Below the pieces are notes generated by a model. The model had not been told where the DNA came from. It saw nothing but the letters and a program-made list of their open reading frames with translations, and ran no database searches. A program made the position numbers and the translations under genes. This document shows positions 1 to 9,416 of a stretch of 64,000 nucleotides of DNA, piece after piece; positions within the stretch are counted from its first letter, which is position 1, and the number at the start of each line of letters is the position of its first letter. This DNA comes from Mariniflexile sp. AS56. GTDB taxonomy: Bacteria; Bacteroidota; Bacteroidia; Flavobacteriales; Flavobacteriaceae. The stretch spans positions 62,001 through 126,000 of the forward strand of contig NZ_JAUPED010000010.1 of the NCBI RefSeq assembly GCF_030552475.1, in the 5' to 3' direction.

Positions 1-1
1 T

Positions 2-1426
2 GCATGTTGTTCAGGCGTGAAAAGTCAATCAGTAAAATCAAGTGATGCCCAAACTTCAAGACCTAATATTATTGTTGTTATGACGGACGATATGGGCTAT
101 GCCGATGTAGGTTTTAATGGATCAAAAGATATCATCACTCCTGAAATTGATAAATTGGCAAACGGAGGCACTATTTGTACATCTGCTTATGTAGCACATT
201 CATTTTGCGGACCAAGTAGAGCTGCTTTATTAACGGGTAGATATCCACATGAATTTGGGTCTCAATTTAATTTACCTGCTAATAGTGAGGAAAGCGTTGG
301 AGAGGGAATTCCATTAAGTGAAAAATTTTTAAGTTCAGTACTACAAGAATCGGGTTATCGTACAGGTGTGATTGGAAAATGGCATTTAGGGGCGGTTGAA
401 GGATATGAACCAAAAGATAGAGGATTCGATGATTTTTATGGTTTTCTTGGAGGCGGACATAACTATTTTCCCGAAGATTATGTTACAAAATATAACCAGC
501 AAAAAGCTGCGGGAAACAAACATATTTGGGAATACTTAACACCATTACAACGCAATGGTGTTGAGGTTGAGGAAGATGAATATTTAACAGATGAACTTTC
601 AGATGATGCAGTTCGTTTTGTATCTGATTCTTCAAAAAATGATAAACCATTTTTTTTGTATTTAGCATACAACGCACCACACACACCTTTGGAAGCTAAA
701 GAAGATGATATGCAGAAATTTGATCATATTAAAGATAAAGCAAGACGCACTTATGCTGCAATGGTGTACGCTGTAGATAGAGGTGTTGGGGAATTAGTTG
801 CAGCATTAAAAGCGACAAATCAATATGACAATACGTTAATCGTTTTTTTAAGTGATAATGGAGGAAGAACTGACCAAGGAGCAAATAATTATCCTCTTAA
901 AGGTGTAAAAGGAGACACTTATGAAGGTGGTTTCCGTGTGCCTATGTTCTTTCATTGGCCAAACAAAATTCCTGCTGGTAAAAAGTTTGATTACCCGGTT
1001 ACAGCCTTAGATTTCTATCCAACATTTGCCAGTATTGCAAATGCTAAAATTCCTCAAGACAAACAACTTGATGGTAAAAATATTTTGAATGATTTAGTTA
1101 AAGGGGAAAACCCACGCAAAGGAGAAATGATATTTGCTATGCGCCATCGTAATGGTTTTTCTGATGTTGGTGTTAGAGAAGATGAATGGAAAGCTACGAA
1201 AGCATATAATAGCCCATGGAAGCTTTATAATATTAATAAAGATATGGGTGAAACAACAGACTTAAGTAAACAAAATCCAGAGCAATTAAAATCCATGGTA
1301 TTAGGTGCTCAAATGTGGAGTAAAAAACACACAGAACCAAGATGGTTTGACCCAGAAAGTTTAAGAGAAATTTGGAAAGAAAAGAAAATGGGTGAGTTTA
1401 TAAATACATTTAAAATTTCAAATTAG
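2..1426 (+). CDS. S1-type sulfatase lipoprotein, 5' end outside window
   Basis: Formylglycine-dependent sulfatase expected to remove sulfate esters from carrageenan fragments. The active-site motif CGPSR lies at bases 206-220, and the metal-binding DD follows the RPNIIVVMTDD strand near base 80. The reading frame stays open to the window edge; reading from base 2 gives ACCSGVKSQS, and this Cys pair followed by Ser-Gly looks like a lipobox. The GTG at 17 is therefore probably not the start: the true start and signal peptide lie upstream. It resembles the sulfatase domain of the next sulfatase (2902) in the surroundings of the motif (AHxFCGPSRAALLTG). A strong terminator follows, so it ends its transcription unit. 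The sulfatase subfamily and the exact sulfate position attacked cannot be told from sequence alone. Confidence 0.88.
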   Translation, partial: ACCSGVKSQSVKSSDAQTSRPNIIVVMTDDMGYADVGFNGSKDIITPEIDKLANGGTICTSAYVAHSFCGPSRAALLTGRYPHEFGSQFNLPANSEESVGEGIPLSEKFLSSVLQESGYRTGVIGKWHLGAVEGYEPKDRGFDDFYGFLGGGHNYFPEDYVTKYNQQKAAGNKHIWEYLTPLQRNGVEVEEDEYLTDELSDDAVRFVSDSSKNDKPFFLYLAYNAPHTPLEAKEDDMQKFDHIKDKARRTYAAMVYAVDRGVGELVAALKATNQYDNTLIVFLSDNGGRTDQGANNYPLKGVKGDTYEGGFRVPMFFHWPNKIPAGKKFDYPVTALDFYPTFASIANAKIPQDKQLDGKNILNDLVKGENPRKGEMIFAMRHRNGFSDVGVREDEWKATKAYNSPWKLYNINKDMGETTDLSKQNPEQLKSMVLGAQMWSKKHTEPRWFDPESLREIWKEKKMGEFINTFKISN

Positions 1427-1463
1427 TTCATTTAAAGTAAAAACGAATTAATTGTAATAATAT

Positions 1464-1507
1464 AAACACCAGTAGCGAACAGCTTTGTTTACTACTGGTG
1501 TTTTTTT
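1464..1507 (+). terminator. Rho-independent terminator after first sulfatase
   Basis: A perfect 12-bp stem (AAACACCAGTAG at 1464-1475 pairing with CTACTGGTGTTT at 1492-1503) with a 16-base loop runs into a tract of seven T (1501-1507). It closes the sulfatase unit and separates it from the GH16 promoter region. Confidence 0.85.
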
Positions 1508-1568
1508 GTTTTGTAATAAATTTATTTGTAATTATTTGAGGAGGTTAAGGGATATTTCGTTTTAAAAG

Positions 1569-1633
1569 GGTAAAAATCAATAATTCATGGGTAAATCTTC
1601 AAGGTCATTTTAGAAGCATGCATTTTATCTTTA
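1569..1633 (+). promoter_or_regulatory. Divergent tandem operator and promoter before GH16 gene
   Basis: GGGTAAA occurs at 1568-1574 and again at 1589-1595, exactly 21 bp apart. TATCTTTA (1626-1633, one mismatch to TAnnTTTG) lies in the same position relative to the second copy as the -7 element in the eleven PUL operators further downstream. The half-site sequence differs (GGTAAA instead of TKTACT). It is either a weak version of the same operator or the site of a related AraC-type regulator. The predicted leader before the ATG at 1646 would be very short. Confidence 0.4.
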
Positions 1634-1645
1634 CAAAAAAAGTGT

Positions 1646-2875
1646 ATGCATAAAATTACCCTACAATTTACAAAATTTAATTCCGCAAAAAATCTCTATT
1701 TCATTGTAGGGTTTTTTGCGTTATTTATCCAAGTGTCCAAGGCGCAAGTATATCCGATGTCAGACCCAACGAATAGTGGGAATTGGACAATAAACACTAT
1801 TATAAGTGATGAGTTTGATGCTTCAGTTTTAAATGAAAACAAATGGCTTATTCAAGGAAGAAATGGTGTTTTCCAATCCAATTTTAAAGGACGAGCACCT
1901 TCTCAGTTTTCAACAAACAATGTTCGATTAGAAGATGGAAAACTTAAATTAGAAACCCGATGGGAGCCTAGTTACGCATTTTCGCCTTCTGTTGACGCTG
2001 TTGGCGATCCTTATGAAAATATTACAACTGCCGCTGTTATTGCTAAAAATGAATTCGTTTATGGCTATTTGGAAGTTAAATGTAAAGCTGCTGATGCCGA
2101 AGTAACCAGTTCTTTTTGGGCCACAGGCAATAATACAGAATTTGATTTTTTCGAATTTTTTGGCGACCATAGACAAACGAATAAGTTATGGAAGGATAAA
2201 GAACTTTGGTGGTCTATACACGATTGGAGTTCTGCAGGTAATGGTAGAACCACATACACTGAAAGCCATGATTTAGGATTTCGCGTAGCCGATGCGTTTC
2301 ATACTTATGGTTTTGATTGGAGTATTGATGGTGTTAAAATTTATATTGATGGTATTTTATTTAGAGATGTACCCAGAACAGTTATTAATGCCTATAACGA
2401 TGTTGCAAATAATAATGGTGGTAATGGAGCGAATGAAAATTATGTAGTGACCAAGCCAATAAAACTATGGTTTGATCAAGAAACTTTTCCATGGCATGGT
2501 GTGCCAACAAGTTTAGCCGATTTAGAATTAAACAGTCCAGCAGAAAAAAAAGATGATGGGGTTGTGGATTTTGAAATTGAATACTTAAGAGTGTGGCAAA
2601 AGGGAACATTAAGTTTAGATGATAAATATTCAAGTTTAAATAACACTAAAATCTTTCCGAATCCTTTTGACAGCAACAAATTTGAAGATTTGTATATATC
2701 CACGCCACGTGATTGTCAAATTTTAATATATAATGTTGCTGGTGTAGAATTAATTAATGTTGTTAAAACAATGGAGCCTTTTAAAGTGTCTGTTTCCAAT
2801 TTACGATCAGGATTTTACGTCGTTGTGATAAAATCTGGAGACATCATAGAAACAAAAAAACTTATTATCAACTAA
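1646..2875 (+). CDS. GH16 endo-galactanase (carrageenase type), T9SS-secreted
   Basis: Secreted glycoside hydrolase of family GH16, 409 aa. A signal peptide ends near residue 33 (SKA-QV). The catalytic domain spans about residues 50-318 with the active-site strand TEFDFFEF: E165 (nucleophile), D167 and E170 (acid/base). This is the ExDxxE form with a beta-bulge used by GH16 kappa-carrageenases, furcellaranases, agarases and porphyranases. Residues 333-409 form a T9SS sorting domain (starts near IFPNPFD, ends TKKLIIN). It is 26 bp upstream of a secreted sulfatase, so the two are probably co-transcribed. Given the neighbourhood it most likely cuts beta-1,4 bonds in kappa-, beta- or furcellaran-type carrageenan. 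Agarase or porphyranase activity cannot be excluded from motifs alone. Confidence 0.85.
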   Translation: MHKITLQFTKFNSAKNLYFIVGFFALFIQVSKAQVYPMSDPTNSGNWTINTIISDEFDASVLNENKWLIQGRNGVFQSNFKGRAPSQFSTNNVRLEDGKLKLETRWEPSYAFSPSVDAVGDPYENITTAAVIAKNEFVYGYLEVKCKAADAEVTSSFWATGNNTEFDFFEFFGDHRQTNKLWKDKELWWSIHDWSSAGNGRTTYTESHDLGFRVADAFHTYGFDWSIDGVKIYIDGILFRDVPRTVINAYNDVANNNGGNGANENYVVTKPIKLWFDQETFPWHGVPTSLADLELNSPAEKKDDGVVDFEIEYLRVWQKGTLSLDDKYSSLNNTKIFPNPFDSNKFEDLYISTPRDCQILIYNVAGVELINVVKTMEPFKVSVSNLRSGFYVVVIKSGDIIETKKLIIN

Positions 2876-2901
2876 AACTTATAACTACAAAACAATTTTA
2901 A

Positions 2902-5886
2902 ATGAAGTATATGATATCTAAAAAACTACAAACGTATTTATTAGTGGCGCTTTGTATGGTTCCAGTAACTCAAGTTATTGGTCAAACCCAAGGAACAAGA
3001 CCTAATATTATTGTTATTTTAGCCGACGATTTGGGTTATGGCGATGTAGGTTTTAATAGAAGTGCCAGTTTTCCAACAGATTTGGGAGTAATACCTACGC
3101 CAAATATTGATCAATTAGCTAACAACAGTATTATTCTTGGAAATGCCCATGTTGCACATCCCTTTTGTGGCCCTAGTAGAGCCGCTTTGTTAACAGGCAT
3201 GTATCCTCATAGAATAGGAGCACAATATAATTTACCTAACGATATTACCTCTACCTTAGGAATTCCAACCAATGAAACTTTTTTTTCAAATTTACTTCAA
3301 GATAGTGGTTATAATACGGCAGCATTCGGTAAATGGCATTTAGGATTTGCTGAAGGTTCTTATCAACCCTTAGATAGAGGTTTCGATTATTTCTTTGGAT
3401 TTTTAGGAGGAGGAAAGGGCTATTTTGAAAACGGTTATGAAGATGCGTTTTACAGAAGACTTGGTAGTGCCAACCCTGTAACCAACGAATATCAAGATCC
3501 ATTACAAAGAAATAGAAATTATGTAGCTGAATCTGAATTTAGCGATGCAGAGAATGAAGATTATTTAACAGATATTCTCACAGATGATGCGATCAATTAT
3601 TTCAACAATAATAAAAATCAAACAGATCCATTTTTTATGTATTTGGCTTATAATGCACCGCATACACCATTGGAAGCCATAGCATCTGAAATTGCTCAGT
3701 TTAAAATTGATAATCCAAATTTTGAGGACTTAGTTCGTAATAGTACCTACATTACAGAATCGAATCAAGTAACTAAATGGCCTTTGGAAGAGCAACCACA
3801 AAAAATTGAAGAGTTTGTTCAAGATCGTATTACGTATGCAACAATGGTGTCTAATTTAGATAAAAACATTGGCAGACTGGTTACAGAAATGAAAAAGGAT
3901 ATCAATGTGTATAATAACACGGTTATTATATTTTTAAGTGATAATGGCGGTTATACATACAGTAAAGGTGCAGTAAATTATCCGCTTGATGCTTTAAAAG
4001 GAAGCGTTTTAGAAGGCGGTCACAAAGTACCAATGTTTGTGCATTGGCCAGATAAAATTTCAACCAAAACCAATTACGATTACCAAATTAGCGCATTAGA
4101 TTTATACCCAACATTGGTTAATTTAGCTGGAGCCACTGTTCCTCCTAATAAAATTATTGATGGAAAAGACTTTATGGATAAGCTTATTACTGGTGAAGAA
4201 TTAAGACCTAATGGAGAACCTATTTATATTGTGAGACCACAAAATGGGTTTCAAAATGGTGCGATTATGTCCTATCCATGGAAAATTGTTAAAACTGGTG
4301 GTAGCGGTAATTGGAAACTATATAATATAATTAACGATCCTGGGGAAACCTCAGATGTTAGAGCTTCAGAACCTAATGCCGAAACAATTATTCAAAACCT
4401 TTTAGATTATGCAGTTGCTTGGGCAAAAGATTTTAAGGATGTAAAACCAGCTTGGTATGATAATGATGATGGTGGAAATGGGCATCCACATTCAGCATTG
4501 TGGGATGATGGAACATTACCAGCTTATGATCTACTTTTTGAAAGTTCAGAATTGTTATTAGACAGTGAATTAAACAAAATAAGCATCACAGGAATTACAG
4601 ATGCCGTTGAAGGAATAACAGATGGTAAATTCAAAGTAAGTTTACCAGATGGCGTTTTAGCATCTCAAGATATTACAATTATTTATTCAGTAAGTGGAGA
4701 TGCTACAAATGGCACAGATTATACCGCTCTGTCTGGTTCAATTACTATTTTAAATGGTACAAATTATTCTGAAATAACCATACAAGCCACAACAGATGGT
4801 ATAAATGAAATTAGTGAAGCAGTAACCATTACTTTACAATCAACAAACTTTGGATCGGTGAACGTAACCCCTGTAAATATCAATGTTTTTGATGTTATTG
4901 TTCCCACATCTTTAACAGCGGGAGATATTGCTATTGTTGGTTTTAAAGCAGAATCAGGAAATAAAGGTGCTATTGCTTTTATGTTGTTAAAAGACATAAG
5001 TGCCACTACAAAAATGTCATTTTCGAACAGATCTTGGATGGGTTCTCAAGATGGTTGGACGGGAAGTTACAGTATAGATGATGTTTGGACTTGGACAGCG
5101 GGAGAGCCTTTTTTAAGTGGAACTATCTTAAAATTAGATTCAGATGGTTTAGTAAAACAAATAAAAAATGATGTAGAGATTATTGTTGGATCTACAGTTC
5201 ATAATATTTTGGGCAAAGACGATGGTGGTACAGATGATGATTCCGATTTCGATCTTTCACCTGCTGGAGATACTGTATTAATATATCAAGCTCCTGAACC
5301 TTTTTCAGAACTTACATCGGGAACAGATTTAGGTTGGATAACGGGGTTAAATACTAATTCTACGCTTTGGGGCGATGGAGGCGGGAATTCCTTTTCTGCT
5401 ATTCCCACGGCATTAATAGGTTTTACTATTGATGCCACAAATGGTGTGAATGCAGACATGGATAATGGTATTTATAATGCTGCTTTATCGGGCTCTCCCT
5501 CTCAATTAAGAGGAAGCATTAATAATGGTGCTAATTGGACAACTTCAGAAGATGATAATTATAATTTATGGAGTTTTAATGAAACATCAAGTGGTATTTC
5601 AGGTGATATAGGCTCTGTAGGAACTTTAGCTATTGCAGATATTTTAAAAGCGGAATTAAGTATTTTTCCAAATCCAACTTCAGATTATTTTAATATAAAT
5701 TTTGATAAACCCGTAAATAAATTGGAGATAGAAATCCTATCAATGTCTGGTAAAACCATCAAAACAGTAAAAGGAACAAATACTGAAAAACCAAGAATAA
5801 AAGTATCCGATTTAGCTCAAGGTATGTATCTTTTAAGAGTGAAAGCAGATAATCATGTATGTATAGAAAAAGTTTTAAAAATTTAA
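2902..5886 (+). CDS. Multidomain secreted sulfatase with Calx-beta, lamin-tail-like and T9SS domains
   Basis: Unusually long sulfatase (994 aa; S1 sulfatases are commonly about 450-600). A signal peptide ends near residue 28. The sulfatase domain covers about residues 32-540, with DD at 42-43 and the formylglycine motif CGPSR at C89. It is followed by a Calx-beta-like module (about 560-670: DGTDY/SGSITI pattern), a GDIAIVGF...DDVWTWTAG module of about 240 residues (about 670-910) that resembles secreted lamin-tail-like domains, and a T9SS sorting domain (from LSIFPNPTSD, about 918, to VLKI). The start used is ATG 2902; Met4 is an alternative. The last two modules are repeated nearly unchanged in the broken gene at 9417. 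It lies just behind GH16 and is likely its partner in desulfation at the cell surface. Confidence 0.88.
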   Translation: MKYMISKKLQTYLLVALCMVPVTQVIGQTQGTRPNIIVILADDLGYGDVGFNRSASFPTDLGVIPTPNIDQLANNSIILGNAHVAHPFCGPSRAALLTGMYPHRIGAQYNLPNDITSTLGIPTNETFFSNLLQDSGYNTAAFGKWHLGFAEGSYQPLDRGFDYFFGFLGGGKGYFENGYEDAFYRRLGSANPVTNEYQDPLQRNRNYVAESEFSDAENEDYLTDILTDDAINYFNNNKNQTDPFFMYLAYNAPHTPLEAIASEIAQFKIDNPNFEDLVRNSTYITESNQVTKWPLEEQPQKIEEFVQDRITYATMVSNLDKNIGRLVTEMKKDINVYNNTVIIFLSDNGGYTYSKGAVNYPLDALKGSVLEGGHKVPMFVHWPDKISTKTNYDYQISALDLYPTLVNLAGATVPPNKIIDGKDFMDKLITGEELRPNGEPIYIVRPQNGFQNGAIMSYPWKIVKTGGSGNWKLYNIINDPGETSDVRASEPNAETIIQNLLDYAVAWAKDFKDVKPAWYDNDDGGNGHPHSALWDDGTLPAYDLLFESSELLLDSELNKISITGITDAVEGITDGKFKVSLPDGVLASQDITIIYSVSGDATNGTDYTALSGSITILNGTNYSEITIQATTDGINEISEAVTITLQSTNFGSVNVTPVNINVFDVIVPTSLTAGDIAIVGFKAESGNKGAIAFMLLKDISATTKMSFSNRSWMGSQDGWTGSYSIDDVWTWTAGEPFLSGTILKLDSDGLVKQIKNDVEIIVGSTVHNILGKDDGGTDDDSDFDLSPAGDTVLIYQAPEPFSELTSGTDLGWITGLNTNSTLWGDGGGNSFSAIPTALIGFTIDATNGVNADMDNGIYNAALSGSPSQLRGSINNGANWTTSEDDNYNLWSFNETSSGISGDIGSVGTLAIADILKAELSIFPNPTSDYFNINFDKPVNKLEIEILSMSGKTIKTVKGTNTEKPRIKVSDLAQGMYLLRVKADNHVCIEKVLKI

Positions 5887-5983
5887 AAAAATAACTAAAG
5901 AAGTTTATTATTTGCAAATTGAGAATCTTGTTTTTTTTGAAGTTTTATAAACTTCATTAAAACATATAAATACTTCGCATAAC

Positions 5984-7132
5984 ATGAACACAACACTATT
6001 AAACAAAATAAGAACAAGTTTTAAAGAACGATTTAAAAGCGACCCATTACTGATTTTTTCTCCAGGGAGAATTAACATTATAGGTGAGCATACCGATTAT
6101 AATGACGGTTTTGTGTTTCCAGCGGCCGTTAATAAAGGCATTGTTGCCGGAATACAAAAAAGTGAAGCTTCTGAATCGAAAGTTTATGCGGTTGATAAAA
6201 ATGAAGAAATTTCTTTTTCATTATATACATTAAAACCATCGGCAGAAGGTAGTTGGGCAAATTATGTATTAGGAGTTGTTTCAGAACTCAAAAACAGAAG
6301 TAAAACCATCGGCAATTTCAACATCGCTTTTGGTGGCGATATACCAGGAGGCGCAGGTATGTCATCTTCGGCAGCTTTGGAAAATAGTGTGGTGTTCGGA
6401 CTTAACGAACTTTTTAATTTACGACTTTCAAAAGAAGAAATGATTCTAATTTCACAAAAAGCAGAACACAATTATGTGGGTGTAAAATGCGGAATTATGG
6501 ATCAATATGCTAGCATGTTTGGCATTGAAAACCATGCACTATTATTAGATTGCAGAACTGTAAAATCTAAACCTTATAAAATTGATTTTAAAGATCATGA
6601 ACTCATTTTAATAAACACCAATGTAAAACATAATTTATCGGACAGTGCTTATAACGACCGACGTTCGGTTTGCGAATCAATTTCAGAATTATTAAAAGTG
6701 ACGGCACTCCGTGATGCTACGGAATTTGATTTAGAAACTATTAAAGACCAAGTATCACCTGAAAACTATCAAAAAGCCTTGTATGTTATTCAGGAAAATG
6801 AACGTGCAGTAAAAGCATCAAAAGCTATGGAAGCTGGCGATTTAGAAACACTTGGAAAATTAATTTATGCATCACACGAAGGTTTGCAAAATCAATATAA
6901 AGTAAGTTGTGATGAATTGGATTTTTTAGTTGAACAAGCCAAATTAAACGGCCATGTTTTAGGCGCAAGAATGATGGGTGGTGGTTTTGGTGGTTGCACC
7001 ATAAATTTAATTGCAAAAAACGAATCTGAAAACTTCAAAACCCATATTTTAAGGGTATATAATGAAAAATTCGTTAAAGTATGTTCTATTTATTCCGTAA
7101 AACTTTCCGAAGGTACCCATTTAATAAAATAA
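5984..7132 (+). CDS. galK: Galactokinase
   Basis: Cytoplasmic GHMP kinase that phosphorylates D-galactose to galactose-1-phosphate, the first committed Leloir step. All three family signatures are present: the galactokinase signature GRINIIGEHTDYNDG (residues 28-42), the ATP-binding GGAGMSSSAALE (about 122-133) and the C-terminal GARMMGGGFGGCTI (about 327-340). Length (382 aa) is normal and there is no signal peptide. galT follows after 13 bp and galE after another 14, making a compact galKTE set. In the 97-bp gap before the gene there is a perfect 8-bp hairpin (5938-5956, TGAAGTTT/AAACTTCA) without a T-tract. No PUL operator is visible there, so galKTE may be read from the GH16-sulfatase promoter. 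Confidence 0.97.
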   Translation: MNTTLLNKIRTSFKERFKSDPLLIFSPGRINIIGEHTDYNDGFVFPAAVNKGIVAGIQKSEASESKVYAVDKNEEISFSLYTLKPSAEGSWANYVLGVVSELKNRSKTIGNFNIAFGGDIPGGAGMSSSAALENSVVFGLNELFNLRLSKEEMILISQKAEHNYVGVKCGIMDQYASMFGIENHALLLDCRTVKSKPYKIDFKDHELILINTNVKHNLSDSAYNDRRSVCESISELLKVTALRDATEFDLETIKDQVSPENYQKALYVIQENERAVKASKAMEAGDLETLGKLIYASHEGLQNQYKVSCDELDFLVEQAKLNGHVLGARMMGGGFGGCTINLIAKNESENFKTHILRVYNEKFVKVCSIYSVKLSEGTHLIK

Positions 7133-7145
7133 ACTAACGATAAAA

Positions 7146-8165
7146 ATGAATACGGATTTACAAGATTTTTCACATAAAAGGTATAATATTTTAACTGGCG
7201 AATGGGTTTTAGTATCACCACATCGTGCTAAACGACCTTGGCAGGGACAAAATGAAGCCACTTCAAATGAAATTAGACCTGCACACGACCCAACTTGTTA
7301 TTTATGTGCAGGAAACACGAGAATTAACGGTGAAATAAACCCCGATTATAAAAATGCGTTCGTATTTACTAACGATTTTGCAGCACTTCAGAAAGATTCC
7401 AAAACTTTTAAAATAAACGATGGTTTATTACAAGCGCAAAGCGAAACAGGTATCTGTAAAGTGATATGTTTCAGTCCAGACCACTCCAAAAGTTTGGCAG
7501 ATATGGCTATTGAAAGCATTCAAAAAGTGGTTGAAACTTGGCAATACGAATATGAAAACATAGGTAAAAACGAAGGCATCAATTACGTTCAAATATTTGA
7601 AAACAAAGGAGCTGTGATGGGTTGTAGCAACCCGCATCCACATGGTCAAATTTGGAGTCAGTCTACCCTACCAAACGAAGTAGATAAAAAAGATAAGCAC
7701 CAGCAAGTTTATTTTAACAAAAACAAAACGAGTTTATTAGGAGATTACCTTCAACAGGAATTAGAAAAACAAGAACGTATTATTTTCGAAAATGACAGTT
7801 TTGTAGTTTTAATTCCTTTTTGGGCTGTTTGGCCATTTGAAGCGATGATTGTCCCAAAAAAGCATCAAAAAGATATTCTTTGTATGAATGGGGAAGAAGC
7901 AAGTCTATTTGCCGAAGCTATTTCCGTATTAACCAAAGCATATGATGCTTTATTTAATACCTCATTTCCATATTCAAGTGGTATTCATCAAGCACCAACT
8001 AATAATGAAGATAATTCTCATTGGCATTGGCATATGAGTTTTTATCCACCGCTTTTACGAAGCGCAACGGTTAAAAAATTCATGGTTGGTTACGAAATGT
8101 TTGGTTCGCCACAGCGAGATATTACGGCTGAAATTGCAACACAAAGATTGAAGGAATTAACTTAA
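7146..8165 (+). CDS. galT: Galactose-1-phosphate uridylyltransferase
   Basis: Second Leloir enzyme: exchanges the UMP of UDP-glucose onto galactose-1-phosphate. The HIT-type active site is GCSNPHPHGQIW, with H164-P-H166 (H166 the expected uridylylated residue). The zinc-site cysteines CYLC lie at 51-54, and the C-terminal NSHWHWHMSFYPP pattern is typical of the family. Length (339 aa) matches bacterial GalT and there is no signal peptide. It sits between galK and galE with 13- and 14-bp gaps, so co-transcription is very likely. Confidence 0.97.
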   Translation: MNTDLQDFSHKRYNILTGEWVLVSPHRAKRPWQGQNEATSNEIRPAHDPTCYLCAGNTRINGEINPDYKNAFVFTNDFAALQKDSKTFKINDGLLQAQSETGICKVICFSPDHSKSLADMAIESIQKVVETWQYEYENIGKNEGINYVQIFENKGAVMGCSNPHPHGQIWSQSTLPNEVDKKDKHQQVYFNKNKTSLLGDYLQQELEKQERIIFENDSFVVLIPFWAVWPFEAMIVPKKHQKDILCMNGEEASLFAEAISVLTKAYDALFNTSFPYSSGIHQAPTNNEDNSHWHWHMSFYPPLLRSATVKKFMVGYEMFGSPQRDITAEIATQRLKELT

Positions 8166-8179
8166 AATGAAGTACAAAA

Positions 8180-9199
8180 ATGTCAAATAAAATATTAGTA
8201 ACAGGAGGTTTAGGGTTTATAGGATCGCACGTAGTTGTAGAACTCCAAAATGAAGGTTTTGAAGTAGTTATTATCGATAACCTTTCAAATTCATCAATAG
8301 ATGTATTAAAGGGCATTACAGCTATAACCAAAAAGCAACCTATTTTTGAAAAGCTAGATTTAAGAGATAAAACTGCAGTAATAGATTTCTTTAAAAAAGA
8401 TCAAGATATAATTGGTGTGATTCATTTTGCAGCATCAAAAGCGGTTGGAGAAAGTGTAAATCTGCCTTTGTTATATTATGAAAATAATTTGAACACATTA
8501 ATCTATATTTTACAGGAATTACTGAACAAAGAAACTTCTAATTTTATTTTCAGTTCGTCTTGTACGGTTTATGGTCAAGCAGATTCATTGCCAATAACAG
8601 AGTCTGCTCCAATAAAAGCTGCAGAATCTCCTTATGGAAATACGAAGCAAATTGGTGAAGAAATTATAAGGGACACTTGTAAAGTTTCAGAGAATTTAAA
8701 GGCAATTGCACTTAGGTACTTTAATCCAATTGGAGCACATGAATCAGCAAAAATAGGAGAATTACCAATAGGAACGCCTCAAAATTTGGTGCCATTTATC
8801 ACTCAAACAGGCAAAGGTTTAAGAGAACAATTGTTTGTTTTTGGTGATGATTACCCAACCAAAGATGGTACTTGCATAAGGGATTATATTCATGTAGTCG
8901 ATTTAGCAAAGGCACATGTCGCCGCATTAAAACGACTTATTGATGGTGATAACACAGATAATTATGAAGTATTTAATATAGGAACAGGCACAGGCTCATC
9001 TGTTTTGGAGGTTATTAAAACCTTTGAGGAGGTTTCGAACCAAAAACTTAATTATAAAATTATAGATAGAAGGGCGGGTGATGTGATTGCCGCGTATGCT
9101 GATACTACAAAGGCTAATAAGGTATTAGGTTGGAAAGCTAAATTAAGTCTAAAGGATGCATTAATATCTGCTTGGAAATGGGAGAAAGGACTTAATTAG
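8180..9199 (+). CDS. galE: UDP-glucose 4-epimerase
   Basis: Third Leloir enzyme: interconverts UDP-galactose and UDP-glucose, regenerating the GalT substrate. It is an extended short-chain dehydrogenase fold. The NAD-binding GGLGFIGSH lies at residues 9-17, SSSCTVYG near 125-132 and the catalytic YxxxK at Y152/K156 (PYGNTKQIGE). RYFNPIGAH and CIRDYIHVVDLA are typical GalE stretches. Length (339 aa) is normal. It is the last gene of the galKTE set. Its stop codon lies in a short inverted repeat (TTAATTAG, six T, CTAATTAA, 9192-9213), after which an IS remnant begins. Confidence 0.97.
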   Translation: MSNKILVTGGLGFIGSHVVVELQNEGFEVVIIDNLSNSSIDVLKGITAITKKQPIFEKLDLRDKTAVIDFFKKDQDIIGVIHFAASKAVGESVNLPLLYYENNLNTLIYILQELLNKETSNFIFSSSCTVYGQADSLPITESAPIKAAESPYGNTKQIGEEIIRDTCKVSENLKAIALRYFNPIGAHESAKIGELPIGTPQNLVPFITQTGKGLREQLFVFGDDYPTKDGTCIRDYIHVVDLAKAHVAALKRLIDGDNTDNYEVFNIGTGTGSSVLEVIKTFEEVSNQKLNYKIIDRRAGDVIAAYADTTKANKVLGWKAKLSLKDALISAWKWEKGLN

Positions 9200-9213
9200 T
9201 TTTTTCTAATTAA

Positions 9214-9416
9214 AAAAGCAATCATTATTTAGAAGTCATTAATTCATTTTTTATAAGGTGATCAGCGGCATTTTTTACGGAACCTTTCAATCTAGAAAGC
9301 TCTACGGCCATCCTTTTGAACTCGTCATCAAATACTCTATGTTTCATAGTTGTCAAATTTAAAATTATAATTTAAATCTGCTCTATAAATGTCTCCACTC
9401 AAAGGTAGCAACTCCA
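9214..9416 (-). mobile_element. Remnant of IS3-family insertion sequence (left end and start of orfA)
   Basis: On the minus strand a 40-codon ORF (9347 down to 9225) reads MKHRVFDDEFKRMAVELS...GSVKNAADHL, which matches the start of IS3-type OrfA transposases with a helix-turn-helix. It stops early. Upstream of it the minus strand ends in TGGAGTTGCTACC...GAGACA (9416 back to about 9390), which begins with TG as IS3 ends do. Homology between the flanking broken gene and its intact relative at 4975 begins right at base 9417, so the element's edge is visible. The rest of the element is gone, apparently deleted up to galE. Confidence 0.7.

Noticed and set aside
5931-5956. Hairpin before galK as a terminator
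   Set aside because: The T-run comes before the stem on the plus strand and none follows, so it does not fit a terminator.
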